A stretch of 48,678 nucleotides of DNA from Acetobacter malorum (GCF_001580615.1 NZ_LHZC01000031.1:1-48678), one strand, 5' to 3'. Shown: positions 28,690 through 36,462, numbered from the stretch's first letter. Notes: generated by a model not told the origin, from the sequence alone. Made by a program: numbers and translations.

Positions 28690-29214
28690 TCAGTCGGAAA
28701 TCGACATGTCCGCACGGTGCCACCAGCAGGCCTCAGGGGATCGGACGGCCGGGATCATGTCGTCCGGGTTGCCGCTGAAGGTTACGGTATTGGTTGGCGT
28801 TTCCTGCAACGAGACTTCCGTGCAGCGGAGCATGTCGCCATCAGCCCGTAAAAAGGCGCTGAGTTTCGCCATCATCAGGCAAACCATCAGTTCCGTTGTC
28901 GGGTCACCTGGCGTGATGACAATACGCTGTGCGCGTGCCGGCTCGTTGGCCTGAAACCATGCCAGCAGCGGGTCATCTTCCGCCAGTTGTAATGCGTGAT
29001 CCAGCTTTTCATCCACAAAGCGATGCCACGTGCTTTTTGCCCGCTGGAAAGAGACGGGCATATTGCCTTTTCCATCCAGCCGCGTGTGCGTGGTGGGGCT
29101 AAGGCGCACTGTGACAAATTCATTGTGTCCATGAGGCAAGGCACAGGATTCACTGGCTCCGTGGATCAGGCGGTGGCCCATGGAAAAGCGACGGGTAAAG
29201 ACCAGATCAGGCAT
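28690..29214 (-). CDS. queD: 6-carboxytetrahydropterin synthase (QueD)
   Basis: Second step of queuosine/preQ0 synthesis: converts dihydroneopterin triphosphate to 6-carboxy-tetrahydropterin. From ATG 29214 the 174-residue protein has zinc ligands His14, His28 and His30 and catalytic Cys24 in the C-x3-HGH arrangement ([11 protein letters not shown]), matching E. coli QueD. It is longer than E. coli QueD (about 120 residues), owing to an insertion between the zinc site and the PTTE substrate motif and a C-terminal tail. It overlaps queC by 8 bases. Confidence 0.9.
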   Translation of the reverse strand: MPDLVFTRRFSMGHRLIHGASESCALPHGHNEFVTVRLSPTTHTRLDGKGNMPVSFQRAKSTWHRFVDEKLDHALQLAEDDPLLAWFQANEPARAQRIVITPGDPTTELMVCLMMAKLSAFLRADGDMLRCTEVSLQETPTNTVTFSGNPDDMIPAVRSPEACWWHRADMSISD

Positions 29215-29935
29215 CGGTCTTCTCCGCCACATAGTCTTCCCACCCGGCGCGACGCAGGGCGCAGGCGGGGCATTCTCCACATCCATGCCCCCACGGGTGC
29301 ATGGTGCCGCGGTCCCCCAGATAACAGGTGTGGCTTTCCTGATTAATCAGGGACACAAGCGGGGTTCCGCCCAGCTCTTTAGCCAGTTTCCAGGTTTCGG
29401 CTTTATCAATCCACATCAGTGGTGTGTGCAGCACGTAGCGTGAGTCCATGCCAAGATTCAGGGCGACCTGTACAGCCTTGATGGTGTCATCCCGGCAGTC
29501 GGGGTAGCCGGAATAATCCGTCTCACACACGCCGGTGACAATGTGGCGAATACCCCGGCGGGCAGCGAGGGCTGCGGCAAAGGTCAGGAAAATGATGTTG
29601 CGGCCCGGCACGAAGGTATTCGGGAGGCCATCTTTTTCCATGGCGATTTCCGCATTACGCGTCAGCGCCGTTTCAGAAATATCGCCGAGCGCCCCCAGAG
29701 CAAGGGTGTGGTCCATGCCCAGCCGGTCTTTCCAGAGGGGATTTTGCGCGCGCAAGCCGTCCCGCAGGGTTTCACGGCATTCCAGTTCCACAGCATGGCG
29801 CTGCCCGTAATCAAACCCCAGCGTTTCCACCCGCCCAAAGCGGGCGAGGGCCCATGCCAGACAGGTGGCGGAATCCTGGCCGCCGGAAAACAGGACCAGA
29901 GCAGCTTCTTCAGAGGCACGTGCGGGAGTAGACAT
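29207..29935 (-). CDS. queC: 7-cyano-7-deazaguanine synthase (QueC)
   Basis: ATP-dependent enzyme that converts CDG to preQ0 using ammonia. 242 residues with the PP-loop SGGQDS (17-22), the [18 protein letters not shown] segment, [12 protein letters not shown], and a C-terminal zinc site with cysteines in [13 protein letters not shown]. It sits in a queE-queC-queD operon with a 3-base gap and an 8-base overlap. No queF or tgt is in the window, so later steps are encoded elsewhere. Confidence 0.97.
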   Translation of the reverse strand: MSTPARASEEAALVLFSGGQDSATCLAWALARFGRVETLGFDYGQRHAVELECRETLRDGLRAQNPLWKDRLGMDHTLALGALGDISETALTRNAEIAMEKDGLPNTFVPGRNIIFLTFAAALAARRGIRHIVTGVCETDYSGYPDCRDDTIKAVQVALNLGMDSRYVLHTPLMWIDKAETWKLAKELGGTPLVSLINQESHTCYLGDRGTMHPWGHGCGECPACALRRAGWEDYVAEKTDA

Positions 29936-29938
29936 GGG

Positions 29939-30583
29939 TCAGGGGATACCGGTCAGCTTGTGGGTCTGTAAAGAAAGGCCCCATTTGGGGTGGGCCAGAC
30001 AATAACGGATGGCAGCCTGTATATTGTCGTTCTGGTTCGGCCCGTCCATGGGTTGCAGCCAGAAATGCTTGAAATCAAGATGCTCCACCTTGGCCGGATC
30101 AAGCCCCGGTTGCGGGTAAACCAGCTTGAGTTCTGTACCGCTTGTCTGTTCCAGTGCGGCGCCCTCTTTGGGGCTGATGCACAGCCAGTCGATACCCTCC
30201 GGCGCGTGCAGCGTGCCGTTGCTTTCCACCGCGATGGTGAAATTGCGGGCATGCATGGCGTCAATCAGAGCGGCATCCAGCTGAAGCAGCGGTTCACCAC
30301 CGGTAAAAACCACCAGCCCCGGCACTGTCATGGCGCTACCAGACACAGGCCAGAAGCCGGCAATGATCTCGGCCAGCTTCTCGGCAGTTTCAAACTTGCC
30401 GCCGCCATCACCATCCGTGCCGACAAAATCGGTGTCACAGAACTGGCAGATAGCCTCGGCCCGGTCAGCTTCCCGACCAGACCACAGGTTGCATCCTGCA
30501 AAACGACAGAAGACAGCCGGTCGCCCAGCCTGTCCACCCTCACCCTGCAGGGTGAGGAACATTTCCTTGACCATATAAGACAT
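29939..30583 (-). CDS. queE: 7-carboxy-7-deazaguanine synthase (QueE)
   Basis: Radical-SAM enzyme that forms CDG from 6-carboxy-tetrahydropterin. 214 residues; AGGAG lies 7 bases before ATG 30583. The cluster motif is the expanded C-x14-C-x2-C (Cys31, Cys46, Cys49), a known QueE variant, preceded by the SAM-family opening FLTLQGEG. FTGGEPLLQ follows as the substrate/SAM-binding GGEP motif. First gene of the queE-queC-queD unit. Confidence 0.95.
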   Translation of the reverse strand: MSYMVKEMFLTLQGEGGQAGRPAVFCRFAGCNLWSGREADRAEAICQFCDTDFVGTDGDGGGKFETAEKLAEIIAGFWPVSGSAMTVPGLVVFTGGEPLLQLDAALIDAMHARNFTIAVESNGTLHAPEGIDWLCISPKEGAALEQTSGTELKLVYPQPGLDPAKVEHLDFKHFWLQPMDGPNQNDNIQAAIRYCLAHPKWGLSLQTHKLTGIP

Positions 30584-30628
30584 GCGACAGCTCCTGACGC
30601 AGATCAGGCAAGGAATGCAAGAGACATT

Positions 30629-31630
30629 TTAGACAGAAATGCCAGTTGTATGCATGCCCAGCTTGTCCAGCAGCTTGCGATCCCGCGAAGCCTGCGGGTT
30701 TGGCGTGGTCAGCAGGCGTTCCCCATAGAAAATGGAATTGGCACCAGCAAGGAAGCACAGGGTCTGTGTTTCATCGCTCATATCCTCGCGGCCAGCGGCC
30801 AGACGAACCCGGCTTTTGGGCATGCTGATACGGGCTGCGGCAATCATGCGGACAAAATCCAGCGGATCGACTTCTTCAGACTCACCTAGCGGCGTGCCTT
30901 TTACGCGCACCAGCAGGTTGATCGGAACGCTTTCCGGGTGCGCGGGCAGGGAGGCGAGGGCGGCAATCAGCCCGGCGCGGTCGGTCTCATTTTCACCCAT
31001 GCCGACAATGCCGCCACAGCAGACATTAATGCCCGCATCCCGCACGTTGGACAGGGTATCCAGGCGGTCCTGATAGGTGCGGGTGGTGATGATGTCGCCA
31101 TAGTATTCCGGCGAGGTGTCGAGATTGTGGTTGTAGTAATCCAGCCCGGCTTCACGCAGCTTGCCAGCCTGTCCGGCATCCAGCATGCCCAGTGTCACGC
31201 AGGTTTCCAGACCAAGGTCTTTGACGCCTTCAATCATGGCGCAGACGGTTTCCAGATCGTGGTCCTTGGGGGAGCGCCATGCGGCACCCATGCAGAAGCG
31301 GCTGGCCCCGGCGTCCTTCGCCTTGCGGGCTTCCGTCAGCACGGCATCGACGGCCATCAGACGCTCGGCCTTCACGCTTTTTTCATGCAGCGCGCTCTGC
31401 GGGCAGTAGGCACAATCTTCCGGACAGCCACCGGTTTTGATGGAAAGCAGCGTGGAAATCTGCATTTCCGTGGGGTCGAAATGCGCCCGGTGCGTGGCCT
31501 GAGCACGGAACATCAGCTCCGGAAACGGAAGGTCCAACAGGGCCTGAATTTCCGGCACCGTCCAGTCATGACGGATTTCCGGCAAAGAGGCTGAGGAAGA
31601 ACGCGTTACAGGAGAAGAACCGTCAGGCAT
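30629..31630 (-). CDS. bioB: Biotin synthase
   Basis: Radical-SAM enzyme inserting sulfur into dethiobiotin. From ATG 31630 the protein has 333 residues; a TTG two codons earlier is less likely. The cluster motif C-x3-C-x2-C is at Cys69, Cys73 and Cys76 ([14 protein letters not shown]). Other BioB signatures include [26 protein letters not shown], and the [11 protein letters not shown] segment. No other bio genes are adjacent. A 7-bp hairpin with a 16-base loop (31716-31745) lies between it and the upstream threonine aldolase gene, possibly ending that transcript. Confidence 0.98.
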   Translation of the reverse strand: MPDGSSPVTRSSSASLPEIRHDWTVPEIQALLDLPFPELMFRAQATHRAHFDPTEMQISTLLSIKTGGCPEDCAYCPQSALHEKSVKAERLMAVDAVLTEARKAKDAGASRFCMGAAWRSPKDHDLETVCAMIEGVKDLGLETCVTLGMLDAGQAGKLREAGLDYYNHNLDTSPEYYGDIITTRTYQDRLDTLSNVRDAGINVCCGGIVGMGENETDRAGLIAALASLPAHPESVPINLLVRVKGTPLGESEEVDPLDFVRMIAAARISMPKSRVRLAAGREDMSDETQTLCFLAGANSIFYGERLLTTPNPQASRDRKLLDKLGMHTTGISV

Positions 31631-31715
31631 GCGCAAAGAACCAGATTTTAAGTGGAAAGTAGGACTGAATATATCCGGTTTACCCCGGCAAGACCAGCCT
31701 GCAGAACGACGGGGG

Positions 31716-31745
31716 TGGCCCGGATTGAGATTTCATTTCGGGCCA
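31716..31745 (-). terminator. Possible 3' hairpin after the threonine aldolase gene
   Basis: TGGCCCG and CGGGCCA form a 7-bp stem with a 16-base loop, about 20 bases beyond the aldolase stop. No T tract; terminator function is uncertain. Confidence 0.35.
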
Positions 31746-31765
31746 TAGGAAAAAGGAATATCCCG

Positions 31766-32806
31766 CTAGAGGGCTGCATGCAGGCTTTTAATGTCAGCCG
31801 CCAGCGCATCGACCTGCGTGAGATCCGCATCCCACGCAAACATGAAGCGCGCGCCACCGCCAATAAAGGTGTAAAAGCGCCAGCCTTTCTCTCGCAGGCC
31901 CTCCAGCAGTTCTGGGGGAGCTTTTAAAAAGACGGCATTGGCTTCTGCGGGGAACATCAACTCCAGCCCGTCCAGCGGGACAATCTGTTTGGCCAGATGC
32001 GCAGCCGCTTCATTGGCGCTTAGAGCATTGCGCAGCCATGCCCCGCTTTCCAGAACGCCAACCCACGGGGCAGCCAGAAAGCGCATTTTGGATGCGAGTT
32101 GCCCAGCCTGTTTGCAACGGTAATCGAACCCATCCGCCAGATCGCGGTCAAAAAACAGAATGGCTTCGCCAACGGCCATGCCGTTTTTTGTGCCGCCAAA
32201 ACACAGCACATCCACGCCGGATTGCCATGTCATTTCCGCCGGGGAGCAGCCAAGGGCAGCGCAGGCATTGGCAAAGCGGGCACCGTCCATATGCAAACGC
32301 AGACCCAGATCACGGCACACAGCGGAAATCGCCTGAATTTCAGCCAGCGTATAAACCTGCCCGGTTTCGGTCGGTTGAGTGATGGTGACGGCGCGGGGCT
32401 TGGGGAAATGGATGTCCGTGCGGCCTGTCGCCAACGTGCGGATGGCATCAGGCGTCAGCTTGCCACCCTGGGTGGGGGCCGGCAGCAGTTTAGAGCCGTT
32501 GGAAAAAAACTCCGGTGCGCCGCATTCGTCAGTTTCCACATGGGCCAGCGCGGAGCAGATCACACTGTTATAGGACTGACACAGGGAGGCCAGCGCCAGC
32601 GCATTGGCCGCTGTGCCGTTGAAGGCAAAAAAGACATCACAGTCTTTTTCAAACAGAGTGCGGAAGGCATCGGCTGCGCGGGTGGTCCAGATATCCTCGC
32701 CATAGGCAGGCACGTAGCCCTGATTGGCGTCCTGCATGGCGGCAAGAGCTTCCGGGCAGATTCCGGCATAGTTATCGCTGGCAAACTGTTGGGTAATCTG
32801 TGTCAT
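31766..32806 (-). CDS. ltaE: Low-specificity L-threonine aldolase
   Basis: PLP enzyme that splits L-threonine or allo-threonine to glycine and acetaldehyde. 346 residues from ATG 32806. The fold type I features are visible: FNGTAANAL near the start, HMDGAR (172-177) with the PLP-pairing aspartate, and the Schiff-base lysine Lys207 in CFGGTKNGM. The ribosome binding site (GAAGAGA) lies inside a 9-bp hairpin that ends one base before the ATG, and a structured leader of about 180 nt lies upstream. This implies control at translation. Confidence 0.93.
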   Translation of the reverse strand: MTQITQQFASDNYAGICPEALAAMQDANQGYVPAYGEDIWTTRAADAFRTLFEKDCDVFFAFNGTAANALALASLCQSYNSVICSALAHVETDECGAPEFFSNGSKLLPAPTQGGKLTPDAIRTLATGRTDIHFPKPRAVTITQPTETGQVYTLAEIQAISAVCRDLGLRLHMDGARFANACAALGCSPAEMTWQSGVDVLCFGGTKNGMAVGEAILFFDRDLADGFDYRCKQAGQLASKMRFLAAPWVGVLESGAWLRNALSANEAAAHLAKQIVPLDGLELMFPAEANAVFLKAPPELLEGLREKGWRFYTFIGGGARFMFAWDADLTQVDALAADIKSLHAAL

Positions 32807-32807
32807 G

Positions 32808-32838
32808 TTTGATCTCTTCAAAACGGTACGAGATCAAA
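32808..32838 (-). promoter_or_regulatory. Hairpin sequestering the ltaE ribosome binding site
   Basis: On the - strand TTTGATCTC (32838-32830) pairs perfectly with GAGATCAAA (32816-32808), 9 bp with a 13-base loop. The 3' arm contains part of the Shine-Dalgarno GAAGAG and stops one base before the ATG at 32806. Confidence 0.75.
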
Positions 32839-32864
32839 AGACAAAGCGACGACGCGCGTGGCAT

Positions 32865-32985
32865 GGGTCCGTTATTGCCGGTCTTCTGGCCACATCCCTT
32901 CACTGCAAGGCAGGGAAGGCACCACCTTGCACGGACGCAGGTTGGTGTCAGGCGTCGGCCTGACTCTTGATGCTTCTGACCCTAG
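32865..32985 (-). ncRNA. Structured 5' leader of ltaE, candidate cis-regulatory RNA
   Basis: Read on the - strand it contains, in order: hairpin GTCAGGC-CGAC-GCCTGAC (32964-32947); a 9-bp bulged hairpin (32946-32921) with loop GTCCGT; an interrupted hairpin CCTTC-c-CTGC/GCAG-t-GAAGG (32919-32897); and the box GCCAGAAGACCGGC (32890-32877). The loop GTCCGT is fully complementary to ACGGAC at 32872-32867, giving a possible pseudoknot. The box resembles the cobalamin-riboswitch B12 box, but the rest of that riboswitch core was not found. No known class could be assigned by eye. Confidence 0.55.
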
Positions 32986-33032
32986 TCATAAATAATCGAT
33001 AAAAAAACACAACAATTTGTTGGCGCGGCACG

Positions 33033-33061
33033 GGGAAGGAGCGATGCGTGCGCTCCCTCCC
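33033..33061 (-). terminator. Probable terminator after the SDR gene
   Basis: On the - strand GGGAGGGAGCG pairs with CGCTCCTTCCC (11 bp with one wobble) around a 7-base loop, 12 bases beyond the SDR stop. A T7 run occurs further downstream at 33001-33007 rather than immediately after. Confidence 0.5.
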
Positions 33062-33073
33062 ACAAAGGCTGGC

Positions 33074-33847
33074 TTATTTGGTGGTGTAGCCGCCATTGAC
33101 CAGAATGGTCTGGCCCGTCATCCACCAGCCTTCCGAGACCAGAAAACGGACGAACGGTGCAATATCTTCAATGTCCGTCAGGCCGGTTTTGCTGAAGGCG
33201 GACAGGGCGGCGGCGGTTTTATGATACGCCACGGCATCAGGCGCTTCCTGACCGTAAAAGAACGGCGTGTCCATCGGCCCCGGACCAATGGCGTTGACTG
33301 AAATGCCGCGTGCGCCAAATTCCTTGGAGGCTGCCCGCGTGAAATGTTCAACCGGGGCTTTGGCACCTGCATAGGTGGAATAGAACGGGGTGTAAGCGCC
33401 CAGCAGGGACGTGACGAGGGTCAGCAGTTTGCCATTGTCATTCAGGTGCAGTCCGGCTTCCTTGATGAAGAAATAGGCCGCCTTGGAATTGATGGCGAAC
33501 ATCTCATCAAACTCAGCTTCCGACGTCTCTGCAATCGGCTTTTTCAGCACTTTGCCGACGGTGTTGATGGCAATATCGGGTTTACCGATGGCGGCAATGG
33601 TGTCCGCAAACAGTTTGCTGTTGGCGGCTGCGGTTGTCAGGTCTGCCTGCAAGACAACGGCCTGCACACCGGCGGCTTTCAGGTCTGCCAGAGTGTTTTC
33701 AGCCTCAGGGCGACTGGCGTCACTATTATAGTGGATGGCAATGGCTTTGACGCCATGCGCAGCCAGATCACGGGCAATCAGGCCGCCAAGGTTCTTGGCG
33801 CCGCCCGTAATCAGAGCGGTTTTTCCTTTGAGACTATGGTCTGCCAT
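33074..33847 (-). CDS. Short-chain dehydrogenase/reductase
   Basis: Classical SDR oxidoreductase of 257 residues from ATG 33847 (AAAGGA upstream). It has the NAD(P)-binding region ALITGGAKNLGGLIARDL (12-29), catalytic Ser147, Tyr159 and Lys163 (STYAGAKAP), and NAIGPGPMDTPF after strand 6. The glycine motif is TGGxxxxGG, slightly unlike the canonical TGxxxGxG. The HYNSD segment after strand 2 suggests NADP preference (inference). It is divergent from a LysR regulator gene with a symmetric intergenic region, so that regulator probably controls it. The substrate is unknown. Confidence 0.9.
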   Translation of the reverse strand: MADHSLKGKTALITGGAKNLGGLIARDLAAHGVKAIAIHYNSDASRPEAENTLADLKAAGVQAVVLQADLTTAAANSKLFADTIAAIGKPDIAINTVGKVLKKPIAETSEAEFDEMFAINSKAAYFFIKEAGLHLNDNGKLLTLVTSLLGAYTPFYSTYAGAKAPVEHFTRAASKEFGARGISVNAIGPGPMDTPFFYGQEAPDAVAYHKTAAALSAFSKTGLTDIEDIAPFVRFLVSEGWWMTGQTILVNGGYTTK

Positions 33848-33934
33848 ATCCGGTTGTCCTTTCGTTGAAAGACACCGCAGGATGCGGACTTTCATGAGGG
33901 AAACAGTATCATCTCGTTTTTCTTAATAAATAGG

Positions 33935-33962
33935 TGTCTTTAGACAACACTTGTCGTATAAT
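33935..33962. promoter_or_regulatory. Candidate LysR operator and promoter between SDR and LysR genes
   Basis: Three TGTC/GACA elements: TGTC-TTTA-GACA (33935-33946) and the overlapping perfect inverted repeat GACAA-CAC-TTGTC (33943-33955). A consensus -10 TATAAT at 33957-33962 follows directly and would serve the LysR gene, so binding here would block its own promoter, as LysR proteins often do. Confidence 0.55.
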
Positions 33963-33994
33963 CCGAACAATAGGGCGTGCTACCCGAGGATGCT

Positions 33995-34918
33995 GTGGAC
34001 CGGATTGATCTTTTTCGTATTTTCCTGCGGGTTGTGGAGTCTGGCAGTTTCTCAAGGGCTGCGGATACCCTCAACATGCCGCGGTCCTCCGTTTCCACCG
34101 CTATTCAGGCGCTGGAAAGCCGGGTAGGGGCACGCTTACTGTCCCGCACAACACGCACGGTTTCCACCACGGCAGATGGTCGGGCTTTTTATGATGTCTG
34201 CCTTCGGCTGGTGGCGGACGTGGAGGAGGCAGAAGGCCTGTTCCGGCGGGACAAAGCTGCGCCGCGTGGCGTTTTACGCGTGGATATGCCGGGACGGATC
34301 GGGCGGTTGATTGTAGCGCCAGCCTTACCGGATTTTCTGGAACGCTACCCCGAGATTGATGTTGAACTGGGGGTAACGGACAGACCCGTCAATCTGGTGG
34401 AAGACGGGATTGATTGCGTGCTGCGCATCGGGCCTCTGCAGGATTCCGGGCTGATTGCCCGGAAGGTCGGCGAACTGGCGTTGATTAACGTTGCAAGCCC
34501 AGCCTATCTGGCTCGTTACGGCACGCCCGCTACACCGCAGGATCTGCCGCATCATCTCGCAGTCGGCTATGCGTCCGCCTTCAGCGGGCGGGTGGAGGAA
34601 TGGGAGTGGCAGGAAGGCGGCGAGTTACGCACCTGCACCATGGCGGGGCGCGTGACGGTCAACAGCGCGGAAGCCCTGATAGCCTGCTGTCTAGCTGGGC
34701 TGGGGATGATTCAGGTACCTGCCTATGATGTTCAGCAGCAGTTGAGGGCGGGGGAGCTGGTGGAGGTTCTGCCTGAGTGGCGGGCCGAGCCGATGCCCAT
34801 GACGTTACTCTATCAGCACCGTCGACATTTTTCTCATCGTTTGCAGGTGTTTGCGGACTGGCTGTGCGCGCTGCTGGAACCCTGCCTGCATGAAGCGGGT
34901 GAGAGGCGATCTGCGTGA
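33995..34918 (+). CDS. LysR-family transcriptional regulator
   Basis: DNA-binding regulator of about 307 residues. The N-terminal winged HTH is FLRVVESGSFSRAADTL followed by SSVSTAIQALESRVGARLL. A periplasmic-binding-like effector domain follows (LPDFLERYPEIDVELG; DGIDCVLRIG), as in the CrgA/DsdC-like subgroup. I prefer GTG 33995 (GAGGA 4 bases upstream, protein start DRIDLFRIF as in relatives) over GTG 33977. Divergent from the SDR gene, which is its likely target; the inducer is unknown. Confidence 0.9.
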   Translation: MDRIDLFRIFLRVVESGSFSRAADTLNMPRSSVSTAIQALESRVGARLLSRTTRTVSTTADGRAFYDVCLRLVADVEEAEGLFRRDKAAPRGVLRVDMPGRIGRLIVAPALPDFLERYPEIDVELGVTDRPVNLVEDGIDCVLRIGPLQDSGLIARKVGELALINVASPAYLARYGTPATPQDLPHHLAVGYASAFSGRVEEWEWQEGGELRTCTMAGRVTVNSAEALIACCLAGLGMIQVPAYDVQQQLRAGELVEVLPEWRAEPMPMTLLYQHRRHFSHRLQVFADWLCALLEPCLHEAGERRSA

Positions 34919-35017
34919 AAAATGCGGAAATGGTCAGCGGATGACTGTGCGGGGCGTGACAAATTCTGACCCATACGAGAAAGTGTCTTTCAGATAATTA
35001 AAACAGGACCTGTTGCT

Positions 35018-35299
35018 ATGACCTTTACGTTTTCTCGCCTGACCCGAGCCGCACTGGCGGTCTGTGCCGCAGGGATGCTGGCAGGGTGTGAGCACCATAC
35101 AGAAGACCAGAGCCGGAACAGCGTTCGGCCGCTCCGTATCCCCAATCCGGCGGCACTTTACTGTACCAAAAAAGGCGGTACGCTGAGCATGCAGCAGGAC
35201 GCGACCAAAGGGCAGGTGGGCTATTGCCATCTGCCAGACGGTACAGTGATGGACGAATGGGAATTGTTCCGCCGGGATAATCCCAGCCCGACGAAATAA
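35018..35299 (+). CDS. Small DUF333-domain lipoprotein
   Basis: 93-residue exported lipoprotein. The signal peptide ends in lipobox LAGC with Cys24. The mature part is a DUF333 domain (NPAALYCTKKGGTL, ending in DGTVMDEWELFRRDN) with two conserved cysteines. DUF333 proteins are often called putative hemolysins, but the function is not established. The ATG has no strong ribosome binding site (AGGACC 12 bases upstream). It stands alone at the left edge of the gene-poor region. Confidence 0.88.
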   Translation: MTFTFSRLTRAALAVCAAGMLAGCEHHTEDQSRNSVRPLRIPNPAALYCTKKGGTLSMQQDATKGQVGYCHLPDGTVMDEWELFRRDNPSPTK

Positions 35300-35621
35300 C
35301 CGCGTATTTCAGGGACCGTCCGCCAGGAATGATTGGTCTGCCAACGCAGGTCTGGTTGTCTGGCGGCGGTAGCTGATGCTGTGATTTGTTGAGAAATTAC
35401 GGGCAGGGCACGTATCAAAGGCTTTGCCTGAACGGAACTGTGGTTTCAGGGCGTTTCTGGTGATCAGTCCAGTGCAACGGCCTTAGAATGAGATCCGGCA
35501 GTGTTTCTCAGAAAAGGCGCATGAGGAAGCGTGGTTTTGCGAGCCGGTGTGGTTCATGAGTTGAGGCGCGACGGATATTCATGTGAGCTGCCTTGCAGGG
35601 TGTGCCGTTGGCGTCATGGTG

Positions 35622-35656
35622 AGCCAAGCCAAGCCAAGCCAAGCCAAGCCAAGCCA
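35622..35656. repeat. Tandem repeat, 7 exact copies of AGCCA
   Basis: Seven uninterrupted copies of the pentamer (35 bases). It lies outside any convincing gene. Such arrays change copy number by slippage and can alter promoter spacing; no promoter was assigned here. Confidence 0.95.
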
Positions 35657-35834
35657 GCAATGCCTATGGTGGGTCGATCCGATGGATCATCGGAGGCGAT
35701 CTGGGCTGAGATATCAGAGCTTCGGTGTTTTGGGTTACAACGAGCGGTACAGGAGATCGAAACCAGAGAGAGATATGTGCTGGTTGAGGGGAATGGATCT
35801 GGCGGGATTAATGGCGTCTGACCCACTGGGACAT

Positions 35835-35862
35835 AAATCGCATAAGATATATTATGCCAACT
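35835..35862 (+). other. dif-like XerC/XerD recombination site
   Basis: 28 bases with the 11-6-11 layout of dif: XerC arm AAATCGCATAA, spacer GATATA, XerD arm TTATGCCAACT. It matches E. coli dif (GGTGCGCATAA, TGTATA, TTATGTTAAAT) at 19 of 28 positions by my count, including all of CGCATAA and TTATG. The core GCATAA/TTATGC is a perfect inverted repeat around the spacer. It may be the chromosome's dif, or a site used by a Xer-dependent mobile element. Confidence 0.7.
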
Positions 35863-36408
35863 AAATGATATCTGAGAGTGGATGCGGCTGTTGGGTGTGT
35901 CTGATCTGGTTGCCGTCAGACACTGCGCTCTCTGGATCTGCTGGTTCGGCCAATGGCCTGACCAGCGGTTGCAGCGCGAAAGTTTCAAAACAGCCTAGTG
36001 CTTTGATTTGGAATAATTTTCCGAGGCAGAGCCGCTTCGGATGCGCGTAAGGCGCGTCTAGAGCGGCGCAGAGTGCTCTGAAGCGTTTCACGCGATGAAT
36101 AGTCTCGGTGGCGCTGTTGCGCTCTCTGGGCCGCTTTGGCGGGACTCTCCTGCTCTCTATCGTCCGAGCGCCTCTTTCTCTCAAAATAGCACCTTTTGCG
36201 CACTCAAGGTCTGGCTAGGTCTATTATTGGATCCGCCAGTTTTTCAGTCACTTATGCGGATCGGATTATTTCAAAAATGACAAATAATTTGCTCGCAAAA
36301 GACAGAGCACTCATTTTAGGTTAGAAAATATCATCTGTGCGTGTGGAATACCTTGCCTGCAAAATACGAAATTCTTTCGTGGAGAATGGGCTTGAAGCGG
36401 TGTGGATT

Positions 36409-36442
36409 TACGTGCAATATCCTGTAAACACTATTTCACGTA
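36409..36442. promoter_or_regulatory. Inverted repeat upstream of cysH
   Basis: TACGTGCAATA (36409-36419) and TATTTCACGTA (36432-36442) are inverted with one mismatch and a 12-base spacer, 20 bases before the cysH ATG. The half-site CGTGnnATA also occurs, inverted, in the palindrome before DUF2849-cysI (42840-42866), suggesting a shared sulfur regulator. Confidence 0.5.
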
Positions 36443-36462
36443 GTTTTTATTGGAATTCCCGA

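Larger units (their letters stand above)
35300..36462. other. Gene-poor region of about 1.16 kb
   Basis: No convincing protein gene was found on either strand. It holds a 7-copy AGCCA repeat, a dif-like site, a GATCCGC/GCGGATC inverted repeat (36230-36262) and the cysH upstream palindromes. The part after about 35,690 looks more AT-rich and less like the neighbouring coding DNA. A 107-codon ORF on the - strand (35861-36184) contains one helix-like stretch (ETIHRVKRFRALCAAL) but is otherwise unconvincing; it could be a decayed gene. Confidence 0.7.

Noticed and set aside
32865..32985. Annotating the ltaE leader as a cobalamin, SAM or glycine riboswitch
   Set aside because: Only the B12-box-like motif fits cobalamin, and some short segments recall SAM-I, but none of the full conserved cores could be followed. 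It is reported as an unclassified structured leader.
35622..35656. CRISPR-like array
   Set aside because: The unit is a 5-base tandem repeat without spacers.
35861..36184. 107-codon ORF on the - strand in the gene-poor region
   Set aside because: It has one helix-like stretch, but no ribosome binding site, no family resemblance that I can name, and its end overlaps the dif-like site. Kept only as a possible decayed gene.
36337..36462. 42-codon N-terminal extension of CysH
   Set aside because: It passes through both upstream inverted repeats and is not similar to CysH N-termini; ATG 36463 matches the family length.
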